From Nonomuraea turcica (GTDB lineage: Bacteria > Actinomycetota > Actinomycetes > Streptosporangiales > Streptosporangiaceae): DNA of 64,000 bases. The stretch covers positions 248,001 to 312,000 of the forward strand of contig NZ_JAUZQF010000008.1 in the NCBI RefSeq assembly GCF_030718205.1, in the 5' to 3' direction. A program made the position numbers and the translations under genes. This document shows positions 9,376 to 16,893 of the stretch, piece after piece; position 1 is the first letter of the stretch, and each line of letters starts with the position of its first letter. The notes under the pieces are model-generated. The model worked only from the letters and a program-made list of their open reading frames with translations. It had not been told where the DNA came from and searched no databases.

Positions 9376-10848
9376 ATGGGCACGCTCACGTTCGACTCAT
9401 TCGATCCGGCGACCGGCGCGGTCGTCGGCAGCCACCCCAACCAGGGGTCCGACGCCGTTCACGAGGCCGTCGGACGGGCCGATGAGGCGGCGGCTTGGTG
9501 GGCCGGGCTGGGGCATGAGGAGCGCCGACGCCGTCTGCTCGACTACAAGGCCGTGGTTACCCAGCATCTGAGAGAGCTCGCCACGCTGGTGCACCAGGAG
9601 ACCGGCAAGCCGGTGGGCGACGCCACGCTGGAGATCGTGCTGGCGATCACTCATATCGACTGGGCGGCCCGCAACGCGCGGAAGGTGCTCGGCCGCCGCA
9701 GGGTCGGCACCGGGATGATCGGGCTCAACCTGGCCGCCACGCTCGAATACCTGCCGCTGGGCGTGGTCGCCGTGATCGGCCCGTGGAACTACCCTGTCTT
9801 CACCCCCATGGGCTCCATCGCGTACGCGCTCGCGGCGGGCAACGCGGTCGTTTTCAAGCCGAGCGAGCTGACCCCCGGCGTGGGCGTGCGGCTGGCGGAG
9901 TTGTTCGCCGAGTCGGTGCCCGAGCACCCGGTGTTCCAGGCCGTCACCGGGCTGGGTGAGACGGGCGCGGCGCTGGCGGGCGATCCGCGGGTGCGGAAAG
10001 TGGCGTTCACCGGCTCCACCGCCACGGCCAAGCGGGTCATGGCGGCCTGCGCCGAGAACCTCACCCCGATCGTGGCCGAGTGCGGCGGCAAGGACGCGTT
10101 CATCGTGGACGCCGACGCCGACGTGGCAAGGGCCGCGGACGCCTGCCTGTGGGGCGCGATGTCCAACGCCGGGCAGACGTGCGTGGGCGTGGAACGTGTT
10201 TACGTGGTGGACGCGGTCTATGAAAGTTTCATGCGCGAGTTGTCCGGCCGAGTGGCCAAGGTGCGGGCCGGCGAGGACTACGGGCCGATCACGATGCCGG
10301 GCCAGGTGGACATCATCAAGCGGCACATCGACGACGCCGCCAAGTCGGGCAAGGTCATCGCGGGTGGCCCCGCCTCCGTGCGTGCGCCGTACGTGGACCC
10401 GGTGATCGTCGAGGACGTGCCCGAGGACTCCCCCGCGGTCCGCGAGGAGACGTTCGGGCCGACGATCACCGTCCGCCGCACCCGCGACGCCCACGAGGCG
10501 CTCCAGCTGGCCAACGCCTCCGCCTACGGCCTGGGTGGGACGGTCTTCTCGAAGAACGCGCGCCGGGCCATGGAGCTGGCCCGCATGATGCGCAGCGGGA
10601 TGACGGCCATCAACTCGGTCATCTCCTTCGCCGGTGTCCCGGCCCTGCCGTTCGGCGGCGTGGGCGATTCGGGGTTCGGGCGGATTCATGGAGCCGACGG
10701 TCTGCGCGAGTTCGCCAGGCCCAAAGCGATCTCCCGGCAGCGGTTCGCGATGCCCGGAATGAACCTGACATCGTTCGCGAGAGGGCCCGCCGAGCTTGAC
10801 CGGCTGATCAGGCTCGTCACGTTCTTGCACGGCCGACGTAAAAGATAA
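9376..10848 (+). CDS. Aldehyde dehydrogenase family protein (NAD(P)+-dependent)
   Basis: 490 residues from ATG 9376; upstream in-frame starts would add a tail unlike the family. Landmarks: GPWNYP near residue 135, the cofactor loop VAFTGSTATAKRVM, the general-base glutamate in AECGGKDAFIV, and the catalytic cysteine in SNAGQTCVG. The C-terminal part has EETFGP and the PFGGVGDSGFGR signature. It oxidises an aldehyde to the acid with NAD(P)+; the substrate cannot be told from sequence, though the GGKD form is shared with succinate-semialdehyde and aliphatic aldehyde enzymes. The TetR gene follows 64 bp downstream in the same direction and may control it. No strong ribosome binding site is visible. 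Confidence 0.92.
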   Translation: MGTLTFDSFDPATGAVVGSHPNQGSDAVHEAVGRADEAAAWWAGLGHEERRRRLLDYKAVVTQHLRELATLVHQETGKPVGDATLEIVLAITHIDWAARNARKVLGRRRVGTGMIGLNLAATLEYLPLGVVAVIGPWNYPVFTPMGSIAYALAAGNAVVFKPSELTPGVGVRLAELFAESVPEHPVFQAVTGLGETGAALAGDPRVRKVAFTGSTATAKRVMAACAENLTPIVAECGGKDAFIVDADADVARAADACLWGAMSNAGQTCVGVERVYVVDAVYESFMRELSGRVAKVRAGEDYGPITMPGQVDIIKRHIDDAAKSGKVIAGGPASVRAPYVDPVIVEDVPEDSPAVREETFGPTITVRRTRDAHEALQLANASAYGLGGTVFSKNARRAMELARMMRSGMTAINSVISFAGVPALPFGGVGDSGFGRIHGADGLREFARPKAISRQRFAMPGMNLTSFARGPAELDRLIRLVTFLHGRRKR

Positions 10849-10868
10849 TCTTCTTACCCTTTCCCAAA

Positions 10869-10882
10869 ACGGATCGATCCGT
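10869..10882. promoter_or_regulatory. 14-bp perfect palindrome before the TetR gene (probable operator)
   Basis: ACGGATCGATCCGT is self-complementary over all 14 bases. It sits immediately upstream of a -10-like CATAATT (10884-10890) and 30 bp before the TetR start. The position and size fit an autoregulatory TetR-family operator. It is not a terminator: no loop and no T-run. Confidence 0.55.
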
Positions 10883-10912
10883 CCATAATTGTGTGCTCTG
10901 GGGGCCACGATC

Positions 10913-11548
10913 ATGTTGGACGGGTGGATAGTGAACCGGTCTTACCGGGGAATGTCGGCTGAGCAAAGGCTGGCGGACAGACGGGAGCGGCTGATGACGG
11001 CCGCCTACACGCTATACGCGAAGCCGGGTTTCGCGGCGACGACCATCGAAAGGCTGTGTGCGGAGGCGCGGATCTCCAACCGCGCCTTCTACGAATGTTT
11101 CGGCAGCCAGGAGGAGTTGCTTCAGGCGGTCCACGAGCGGTGCGTGGAGGAAAGCCTGGCCGTCGTGACCAAAGCGGTGCAGGAAGCGCCGGACACGCTC
11201 GACGGAAGGGTCACGGCGGGGATTCGCGCCTATATCGAGTTCATCGCGGCCGACCGGCGCCGGGCCCTCATCATGCACGTGGAGGTACGCAGGTCAGGAG
11301 ACATCCTGACGACGTCGCGCCAGCGGGCCATAGAGGGTTTCGCCCGGCTCGTGCAGGAGGCCTCGGCCGATTTCCCCTCGGCCGAGCCGCTGAATCGGCG
11401 GCTCGTCGCGCTCGGCGTCGTTGGCGCGTTACAAGAGTTGCTCATCGAATGGCTGCTCACCGACGACCAGCCCCCCGTCGACGAACTCGTGGACACGGCC
11501 GTGCACATCTTCATCCGGAGCTTGAGCACCCCCGACACAGCCGGTTGA
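10913..11548 (+). CDS. TetR family transcriptional regulator
   Basis: 211 residues. ATG 10913 is chosen for a GGGGG ribosome binding site 8 bases upstream; a GTG at 10931 (VNRSYRG) is a reasonable alternative because family members often start there. The N-terminal helix-turn-helix is clear (AAYTLYAKPGFAATTIERLC, ISNRAFYECFGSQEELL). The remaining helices form the ligand-binding/dimerisation domain, with no similarity I can name to a ligand class. It probably represses itself through the palindrome at 10869-10882 and may regulate the aldehyde dehydrogenase gene. Confidence 0.88.
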   Translation: MLDGWIVNRSYRGMSAEQRLADRRERLMTAAYTLYAKPGFAATTIERLCAEARISNRAFYECFGSQEELLQAVHERCVEESLAVVTKAVQEAPDTLDGRVTAGIRAYIEFIAADRRRALIMHVEVRRSGDILTTSRQRAIEGFARLVQEASADFPSAEPLNRRLVALGVVGALQELLIEWLLTDDQPPVDELVDTAVHIFIRSLSTPDTAG

Positions 11549-11666
11549 TGCGCCGGGCGTTATGTGTCATACACGCAGCGGATAAATCCGCTTTCGATGT
11601 TGTTTTCAGTGTCATAGCTCACAGATGCGTACCACCCGTAATCTACATTTTGTCTAAGTCGGGAAA

Positions 11667-11696
11667 GAGCGGGCAACGGCTGATCGTCGCCCGCTC
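11667..11696 (-). terminator. 8-bp hairpin between convergent tetR and STAS genes
   Basis: GAGCGGGC and GCCCGCTC flank a 14-base loop. On the minus strand the stem is followed by TTT, so it could end the transcript of an upstream minus-strand unit; since it lies downstream of the STAS stop, that is the natural use. The T-run is weak. Confidence 0.4.
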
Positions 11697-11708
11697 CGAT
11701 ATGTCATC

Positions 11709-12026
11709 TCAGGCCACCGCGGCCGCCGGAGCCTCCACATGCAGCACCCGATTCAGCCGGGTCACCGCCAGGATCCGCATGATCCGCGGTGGCACCCCCT
11801 GAAGAACAAGGCGACGTTGCACGCTCAGCGCGCGCCGATGCGCTCCCACAAGCACCCCGAGACCGGTCGCGTCGATCATCTCCAGCTTGGAGAGATCCAG
11901 GATCAAGTCGCCTTCACCGGAGTCGAGCGCCTGGTGCAGCCGCTCGCGCACCCCCGCCGACGTGCCGGCGTCGAGCCTGGCCCCGATCCGCACCACCTGA
12001 GCCCTCGGATTGCCACGGACGCGCAT
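11709..12026 (-). CDS. STAS-domain protein (anti-sigma factor antagonist type)
   Basis: 105 residues, a single STAS domain. LILDLSKLEMIDATGLGVL is the strand-loop-helix that carries the phosphorylation site in SpoIIAA/RsbV. Here the residue after Asp is Ala, not the Ser phosphorylated in SpoIIAA; the next residue is Thr and could take the role. STAS proteins of this kind bind an anti-sigma kinase in the unphosphorylated state and free a sigma factor. No anti-sigma kinase or sigma gene is nearby. It lies 81 bp downstream of the histidine kinase gene on the same strand and may be read with it. Confidence 0.85.
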   Translation of the reverse strand: MRVRGNPRAQVVRIGARLDAGTSAGVRERLHQALDSGEGDLILDLSKLEMIDATGLGVLVGAHRRALSVQRRLVLQGVPPRIMRILAVTRLNRVLHVEAPAAAVA

Positions 12027-12107
12027 GCCACCTCCTCATTCACACACACAACGTGACCACACCCCCGCGTGATGCACCCGCCGAGATGGACCCCCTGCAT
12101 GACACCT

Positions 12108-13274
12108 CTACCCACGCAGCGGCAATGACACGACCGCCGTGAGCAGGAACTCTCCGTCGCCCGTCGGATGGGCGGCCAGCTTGCCGCCCACGGCGGCCAC
12201 CCGCTCCCCCATGCCCGTCAGGCCGGTCCCCAGGTCATCGGCCTGCCGCCGGGCCACGCCGTCGTTGCGTACGCGCAGCTCCGCCTCGTCCTCGGTGAAG
12301 CGGATGGTGATGTCGCAGAACGTGGCGGTGCTGTGCTTGAGCACGTTCGTGGCCGCCTCGCGCACCACGTAGGCGAAGACGGGGGCCACACCATCGGGCA
12401 GATCGCGGTAGGGCAGGTGCACCTCGCAGCGGACACCGGCCGCTTCGAGCACGCCCTTCACGCTGTTCAGCTCGGCGGCCAGGTCGAGCTCGCGGTAGCC
12501 GCGTACGGCCTCGCGCAGCTCGCGCAGGGCCGTCCTGGTCAGTGTGTTGATCTCGGCCATCTCGGCCTTGGCCGCCGCCGGTTCGGCGTCGGACAGGCGC
12601 ACGGCCAGCTCGGTCTTGACCGCGATGGCCGACAGCTGATGCCCCACGAGGTCGTGCAGGTCCCTGGCGAAGCGCAACCGCTCCTCGGCCAGCGCCAGCC
12701 GCGTGTGCGCCTCACGGCCTTCGTGAGCCTGCACGGCCAGCCTCCAGATCCACACCCACATCCGGCCGGACGGCGGCAGTATCACGCACCAGATCCCGTA
12801 CAGCAGAACGTAGTAGATCAGTGTCCCGAGGACAGGAACGTCGAGGGCCATGACGCTCACCCCCGTCGCCACGCCGAGCATGCCCAGCGCGACGCACGCC
12901 ACGAGCGTCCCGAGCGACTGGAGGAGGACCGTCCGTCTGGAGACGCCGAGCGTCGCGAGATACAGCCAGCACATCGGCGCGAACCCGAAGCCGAACGGGT
13001 CGGCTCCGCCCACGCCGGCCGCGATCAACGCGAGGACCGCCGCCCACACCACCTCCTCGGTGGGATAGCGGCGGTCCAGCACGGCGTCGATGATGCGCCG
13101 GCCAAGCCACGTGAAGCAGACCGTGGCGATCAGCGCGGGCACGAGACGCCACCACTGGAGCTTCCCTTCGCCGACGCCGGCGAGGACCCCGGCCGCGATG
13201 AGGAACCACATGAGGGCGAGGCCCAGAACCAGCGTCACCCAGGTGAGGCGCCGTGCCCGCGCGATCTCGTCCAT
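12108..13274 (-). CDS. Sensor histidine kinase (HisKA_3/NarX-DesK type)
   Basis: 388 residues. Four to six hydrophobic segments fill residues 10-165, with little extracytoplasmic loop. The dimerisation box LRFARDLHDLVGHQLSA places the phospho-His at residue 207. The ATPase domain follows with an N-box (REAATNVLKHS) and a G-box (GTGLTGMGERVAAVGG). The start codon directly abuts the permease stop (TAGATG), so it is the third gene of an ATPase-permease-kinase operon, a layout seen where the kinase senses an antibiotic or envelope stress. A cognate response regulator would be expected next but the following gene encodes a STAS protein. Confidence 0.9.
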   Translation of the reverse strand: MDEIARARRLTWVTLVLGLALMWFLIAAGVLAGVGEGKLQWWRLVPALIATVCFTWLGRRIIDAVLDRRYPTEEVVWAAVLALIAAGVGGADPFGFGFAPMCWLYLATLGVSRRTVLLQSLGTLVACVALGMLGVATGVSVMALDVPVLGTLIYYVLLYGIWCVILPPSGRMWVWIWRLAVQAHEGREAHTRLALAEERLRFARDLHDLVGHQLSAIAVKTELAVRLSDAEPAAAKAEMAEINTLTRTALRELREAVRGYRELDLAAELNSVKGVLEAAGVRCEVHLPYRDLPDGVAPVFAYVVREAATNVLKHSTATFCDITIRFTEDEAELRVRNDGVARRQADDLGTGLTGMGERVAAVGGKLAAHPTGDGEFLLTAVVSLPLRG

Positions 13275-14384
13275 CTACCGGGCGCGCAATACGTCGCCGA
13301 GCTTCACCCGGGCGCCCGTCCGCAGCACGGCCCGCTCGTACACCTTGGCGCCGAAGGCCAGCACCGCCACCACCGCCACGACCATGCCGGCCATGGAGAG
13401 CCCCGCCTGCCACAGCGGCACCTCGGCCGCGGCCATCCGCACCGGCATGATCATCGACGAGAACGGCGGCACGTACGACACGACCGTGGCGAACGTGCCC
13501 GTGGGATCGCTGGTGGCGTAGAAAGCGACGAAGTAGGTGGCCATGATGAGCATGGTCAGCGGCGTCATCACGGTGTTGACCTCCTCCTGGCGCGAGACCA
13601 GCGAGGCGAACGCGGCCGACAGCGTGGCGAAGAAGGCGTATCCGAGCACGAACCAGACGATCACCCCGGCCACCAGCCCCGCCATGCCGGGCGGGAAGTC
13701 CGCGGCGGCTCCGGAGAACACGGCCGCGCCGAGGCCGACGGTCAGGATGGTGACCAGGTTGATCAGGCCGACCACACCGAGTCCGATGATCTTGCCGCCG
13801 AGCAGCTGCCACGGCCGCAGGGTGGAGAGCAGGATCTCCACGATCCTGCTGCCCTTCTCCTCCACCACGCCCATGGCGACCATCATGACCTGGCCGAAGA
13901 GCATCATGAAGAGCACGACGACGAGCACCACGGCGATCCCGGTGCGCGCCGACTCGTAGCGGGTGTCCGCGCCCACGGACTCCATCTGCAGCGGCGGGAT
14001 CGACACGCCCACGGCGCCGAGCCGCACCTCCCGGTTGACGCTCTGCATGAGCACGCCGAGCTGGCCGTCGATCTCTCCGTCCGTGAGCACCTTCGTGCCG
14101 TTGACCAGCACCGCGTCCACGTCCCCATCGAGTACGGCCTGCGTGGCCGCCGCCTCGTCGGGGAAGGAGCGCCACTCGAACGTCGCCTCCGGCGCGGCGG
14201 CCTGCAGCGGCAGCTGCTGGGAGTTGACGGTGCCGAGGGTGTAGGAGTCGGAGCCGCCCAGCAGCTTGGGTGCGAAGGAGACCGCCGCCACCAGCAAGGC
14301 CGTGATGACCAGGCCGATGACGAACGCCTTCGTGCGGACCTGCGTCACGATCTCCCTGCGGGCGACCAGCATCAACCCGTTCAC
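13275..14384 (-). CDS. ABC-2 type transporter permease (NatB-like)
   Basis: 369 residues from GTG 14384, preceded by AAGGAGG; the GTGA overlaps the stop of the ATPase gene, indicating coupled translation. One transmembrane helix at residues 20-40 is followed by a large outside domain of about 150 residues, then five or six further helices (from VVLVVVLFMMLFGQ on). EEKGSRIVEILLSTLRPWQ is the cytoplasmic coupling segment typical of the NatB/ABC-2_3 family. It should pair with the upstream ATPase to export an unknown compound or ion. Confidence 0.9.
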   Translation of the reverse strand: MNGLMLVARREIVTQVRTKAFVIGLVITALLVAAVSFAPKLLGGSDSYTLGTVNSQQLPLQAAAPEATFEWRSFPDEAAATQAVLDGDVDAVLVNGTKVLTDGEIDGQLGVLMQSVNREVRLGAVGVSIPPLQMESVGADTRYESARTGIAVVLVVVLFMMLFGQVMMVAMGVVEEKGSRIVEILLSTLRPWQLLGGKIIGLGVVGLINLVTILTVGLGAAVFSGAAADFPPGMAGLVAGVIVWFVLGYAFFATLSAAFASLVSRQEEVNTVMTPLTMLIMATYFVAFYATSDPTGTFATVVSYVPPFSSMIMPVRMAAAEVPLWQAGLSMAGMVVAVVAVLAFGAKVYERAVLRTGARVKLGDVLRAR

Positions 14385-15304
14385 GCCACGGCCTCCTTGA
14401 AGATCTCGGTGAGGGTCGGCTGCTCGACCCCGAAGTGCTCCACGTGTCCCGCCTTCATGGCGCGGCGCAGGATCTCCTGGTCGTCCCTGTCCGACGTGCC
14501 CGAGTCCGGCACCCTGTCCGACGTACGCAGGACGTGCCGGTTGCCGCTCACGGTGACCGTGCCCGGCAGGCCGTCCGCCCAGCCCGGGGCGGGATCGCGG
14601 ACGACGACCCGCAGCGTGCTGCCCTCGCCCGCCCGCAGGTCGGCCACCGTGCCCGTGGCCACCACCCGGCCCGCCGAGACGATGCCGACCGAGTCGCACA
14701 ACCGCTCGACCAGCTCCAGCTGGTGGCTGGAGAAGATCACCGGCACTCCGCCCCTGCTCCGCTCCTGCAGCGCCGTGGCCAGCGCGTCCACCGCGATCGG
14801 GTCGAGCCCGGAGAACGGCTCGTCCAGCACCAGCACCTCGGGGTCGTGCACCAGCGCCACGGCCAGCTGCACGCGCTGCTGGTTGCCCAGCGAGAGCGCC
14901 TGCACCGCGTCGTTCCTGCGCTCGGCCACCCCGAGCCGCTCCAGCAGGTCGTCGGTGGCCTTCTTGGCGGCCTCCGCGCTCAGGCCGTGCAGGCGCCCGA
15001 AATACTCGATCTGCTCGGCCACTCGCATCTTCTGGTACAGGCCGCGCTCCTCCGGCATGTAGCCGAAGCGCCGCCGCCCGTCGTAGTCGAGCGGCTTGCC
15101 CTGCCAGCTCACCGCGCCGGAGTCGGCCTGGAGCACGCCCATGACGATGCGCATCGTCGTCGTCTTGCCGGCGCCGTTCGCGCCGACGAACCCGAACATC
15201 TCTCCCGGGCGCACGGTGAAGCTGATCCCATCCAGGGCGACCTTGCCGCCGGGGGCGTCGGGGCCGCCCGCGAAGCGCTTGCGCAGCTCGCTGATCTCGA
15301 GCAT
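14381..15304 (-). CDS. ABC transporter ATP-binding protein (NatA-like)
   Basis: 307 residues from ATG 15304 with GGAGAGGA upstream. Walker A GANGAGKTT, signature LSLGNQQRVQLA (LSxGN variant), Walker B VLVLDEPFSGLDP, and a switch histidine in FSSHQLELVE are present. The C-terminal 90 residues form the accessory domain of the NatA/DUF4162 group. First gene of the exporter-kinase operon. The frame stays open far upstream, but that part is antisense to the cobalamin adenosyltransferase gene and is not coding. Confidence 0.93.
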   Translation of the reverse strand: MLEISELRKRFAGGPDAPGGKVALDGISFTVRPGEMFGFVGANGAGKTTTMRIVMGVLQADSGAVSWQGKPLDYDGRRRFGYMPEERGLYQKMRVAEQIEYFGRLHGLSAEAAKKATDDLLERLGVAERRNDAVQALSLGNQQRVQLAVALVHDPEVLVLDEPFSGLDPIAVDALATALQERSRGGVPVIFSSHQLELVERLCDSVGIVSAGRVVATGTVADLRAGEGSTLRVVVRDPAPGWADGLPGTVTVSGNRHVLRTSDRVPDSGTSDRDDQEILRRAMKAGHVEHFGVEQPTLTEIFKEAVA

Positions 15305-15433
15305 CAGGTCCTCTCCTTCGTCATGGATCCATGGTGGCGTTGGGCGGTTTGCCCTGGTAGTCGCGGAAATCACGGGCCCGATGTGGATCTCGCGTCCGAT
15401 CCGGATGACATTTGTCATGAGTACGCTGATGCC

Positions 15434-16024
15434 ATGACGCGCGCCGACAAGGACAAGCCGGTGGTCCTCTCCCGCATCTACACCCGCACCGGCGACGACG
15501 GCACCACCGCGCTGAGCGACATGAGCCGCGCTTCGAAGACCGATCCCCGGCTGGCCGCCTACGCCGACGTGGAGGAGGCCAACGCCCACCTGGGCGTTGC
15601 GATGTCGCACGGGACGCTGCCCGCCGATCTGGTGGAGGTCCTGGTCCGGATCCAGAACGAGCTGTTCGACCTGGGGGCCGACCTGGCCACGCCGGTCGTC
15701 GACGACCCGGAGTTTCCGCCGCTGCGGGTGGAGCAGCCGTACATCGACCGGCTGGAGGAGCAGTGCGACCGCTTCAACGCCGGCCTCAAGCCGCTGCGCA
15801 GCTTCATCCTGCCCGGTGGGGATCCGGCCACCGCGGCGCTGCACGTGGCGCGGGTCACCGTCCGCAGGGCCGAGCGTTCGGCCTGGGCGGCGCTGCAGGT
15901 GCACGACGACATGAACGCGCTGACGGCGAAATACCTCAACCGCCTGTCGGACCTGCTGTTCATCGCGTGCCGGGTGGCGCACGCGGGCAACGAGATCCTC
16001 TGGAAGCCCGGAGGGACGCGCTAA
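15434..16024 (+). CDS. Corrinoid adenosyltransferase, PduO type
   Basis: 196 residues. Transfers the 5'-deoxyadenosyl group of ATP to cob(I)alamin. RIYTRTGDDGTTAL is the N-terminal ATP-binding loop, YADVEEANAHLG follows, and the helix with ARVTVRRAERS carries the conserved Arg/Glu of the active site; FILPGG precedes it. Complete and of usual length. In the Streptomyces locus the same gene lies just beyond the ATP synthase operon. Its stop overlaps the stop of the convergent DUF2550 gene by four bases. Confidence 0.92.
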   Translation: MTRADKDKPVVLSRIYTRTGDDGTTALSDMSRASKTDPRLAAYADVEEANAHLGVAMSHGTLPADLVEVLVRIQNELFDLGADLATPVVDDPEFPPLRVEQPYIDRLEEQCDRFNAGLKPLRSFILPGGDPATAALHVARVTVRRAERSAWAALQVHDDMNALTAKYLNRLSDLLFIACRVAHAGNEILWKPGGTR

Positions 16025-16401
16025 GCCACATCCAAATACGCGCTGGGCGGTGCGGACTCCAGCCAGGCCAGGAAGCCCGTCAGCGCGTCCGCGCTCATCG
16101 CGAGCGACACATCCTGCGTGCTCCCGCCGAAGTCCACCGCATAGAGCCCGTCGCCGAGCTCGCGACGGGCGGATACAACAAGGCCGCGCCTCGCAATCGC
16201 GTGGCGCGGCCTCAGTCGGACGCCCAGGAGGGGAATCCAATGGAGCTCCCCGTCGGCATAGCGGGCCACCCCGCTGCGCCAGGCGCGGCCCCCTACCCGA
16301 AGGCGACAGGGTACGCTCCCGCGCGAGCGGACCAGCATGAGAGCGCGCAACACCACGAGGGCGGCGAGCAGCACCAGGAAAGTCACAACCGTCGCTACCA
16401 T
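16021..16401 (-). CDS. DUF2550 membrane protein
   Basis: 126 residues. A single N-terminal membrane helix (VATVVTFLVLLAALVVLRAL) is followed by a small soluble domain with GSVPCRLR, GVARYADGELHW and a late AYLDVA end. This matches the actinobacterial DUF2550 family, nearly always found directly after atpC. Here it starts 23 bp after the atpC stop and is probably the last gene of the ATP synthase transcript. Function unknown. Confidence 0.85.
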   Translation of the reverse strand: MVATVVTFLVLLAALVVLRALMLVRSRGSVPCRLRVGGRAWRSGVARYADGELHWIPLLGVRLRPRHAIARRGLVVSARRELGDGLYAVDFGGSTQDVSLAMSADALTGFLAWLESAPPSAYLDVA

Positions 16402-16424
16402 GCCGCCCCCTGAAACGTGTTCTG

Positions 16425-16826
16425 CTATACCTCTTCGCCTGCGGCGCGCAGCCGGGCCCTGGCCCGCTTGGCCTCGATCGCCGCGTCGGCGTCTTCCTGG
16501 TTGGCCTCGATCGAGGCCTGGGCCCGGTCGAGAGCGTCGCGGGCAGCCGCGACGTCGACCTCGGAACCGAGCTCGGCCACCTCGGCGAGCACGGAGACCT
16601 CGTTGTCGGCCACGGAGATGAATCCGCCGTGGACCGCCGCCACGAGATCGCCCTCGCCTTCCCGCTTGACGCGCAGCACGCCGCCCTCGACGAGGACGCC
16701 GAGAACAGGTGCGTGTTGCGGCATAATACCGATCTCGCCGTCCACGGTCTTGGCAATCACCATGTCGGCCTCGCCCGACCAGATCTCACGCTCGGGTGAG
16801 ACAACCCCTACGCGTAGCTTCGCCAC
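16425..16826 (-). CDS. atpC: ATP synthase epsilon subunit
   Basis: 133 residues from GTG 16826 (AAAGGA ten bases upstream). Residues 1-88 form the beta-sandwich (VSPEREIWSGEADMV, GEIGIMPQHAPVLG), and the rest the C-terminal helical pair (AAARDALDRAQASIEAN). It binds gamma in the F1 central stalk and can inhibit ATP hydrolysis. Separated from atpD by a strong hairpin that fills most of the gap. Confidence 0.96.
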   Translation of the reverse strand: MAKLRVGVVSPEREIWSGEADMVIAKTVDGEIGIMPQHAPVLGVLVEGGVLRVKREGEGDLVAAVHGGFISVADNEVSVLAEVAELGSEVDVAAARDALDRAQASIEANQEDADAAIEAKRARARLRAAGEEV

Positions 16827-16849
16827 TTTGTGTAGGTCCTTTCCGATCA

Positions 16850-16884
16850 GGTGATGGCGCGGCTTCGCAGGCCGCGCCATCACC
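16850..16884. promoter_or_regulatory. 14-bp perfect hairpin between atpD and atpC
   Basis: GGTGATGGCGCGGC pairs without mismatch with GCCGCGCCATCACC around a 7-base loop. It occupies 35 of the 67 bases between the atpD stop and the atpC start. On the minus strand it is not followed by a T-run, so it looks like a processing or mRNA-stability element rather than a classical terminator. Confidence 0.6.
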
Positions 16885-16893
16885 GTGGGGCGA

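Noticed and set aside
12168..15062. A 964-codon open frame on the plus strand
   Set aside because: It lies antisense to the histidine kinase, permease and ATPase genes, has His/Arg/Gly-biased composition and no family resemblance. Such frames arise from third-position GC bias.
15305..16756. Upstream open extension of the NatA-like ATPase frame
   Set aside because: It is antisense to the cobalamin adenosyltransferase gene and crosses DUF2550 and atpC; the ATPase start at 15304 has its own ribosome binding site and canonical N-terminus.
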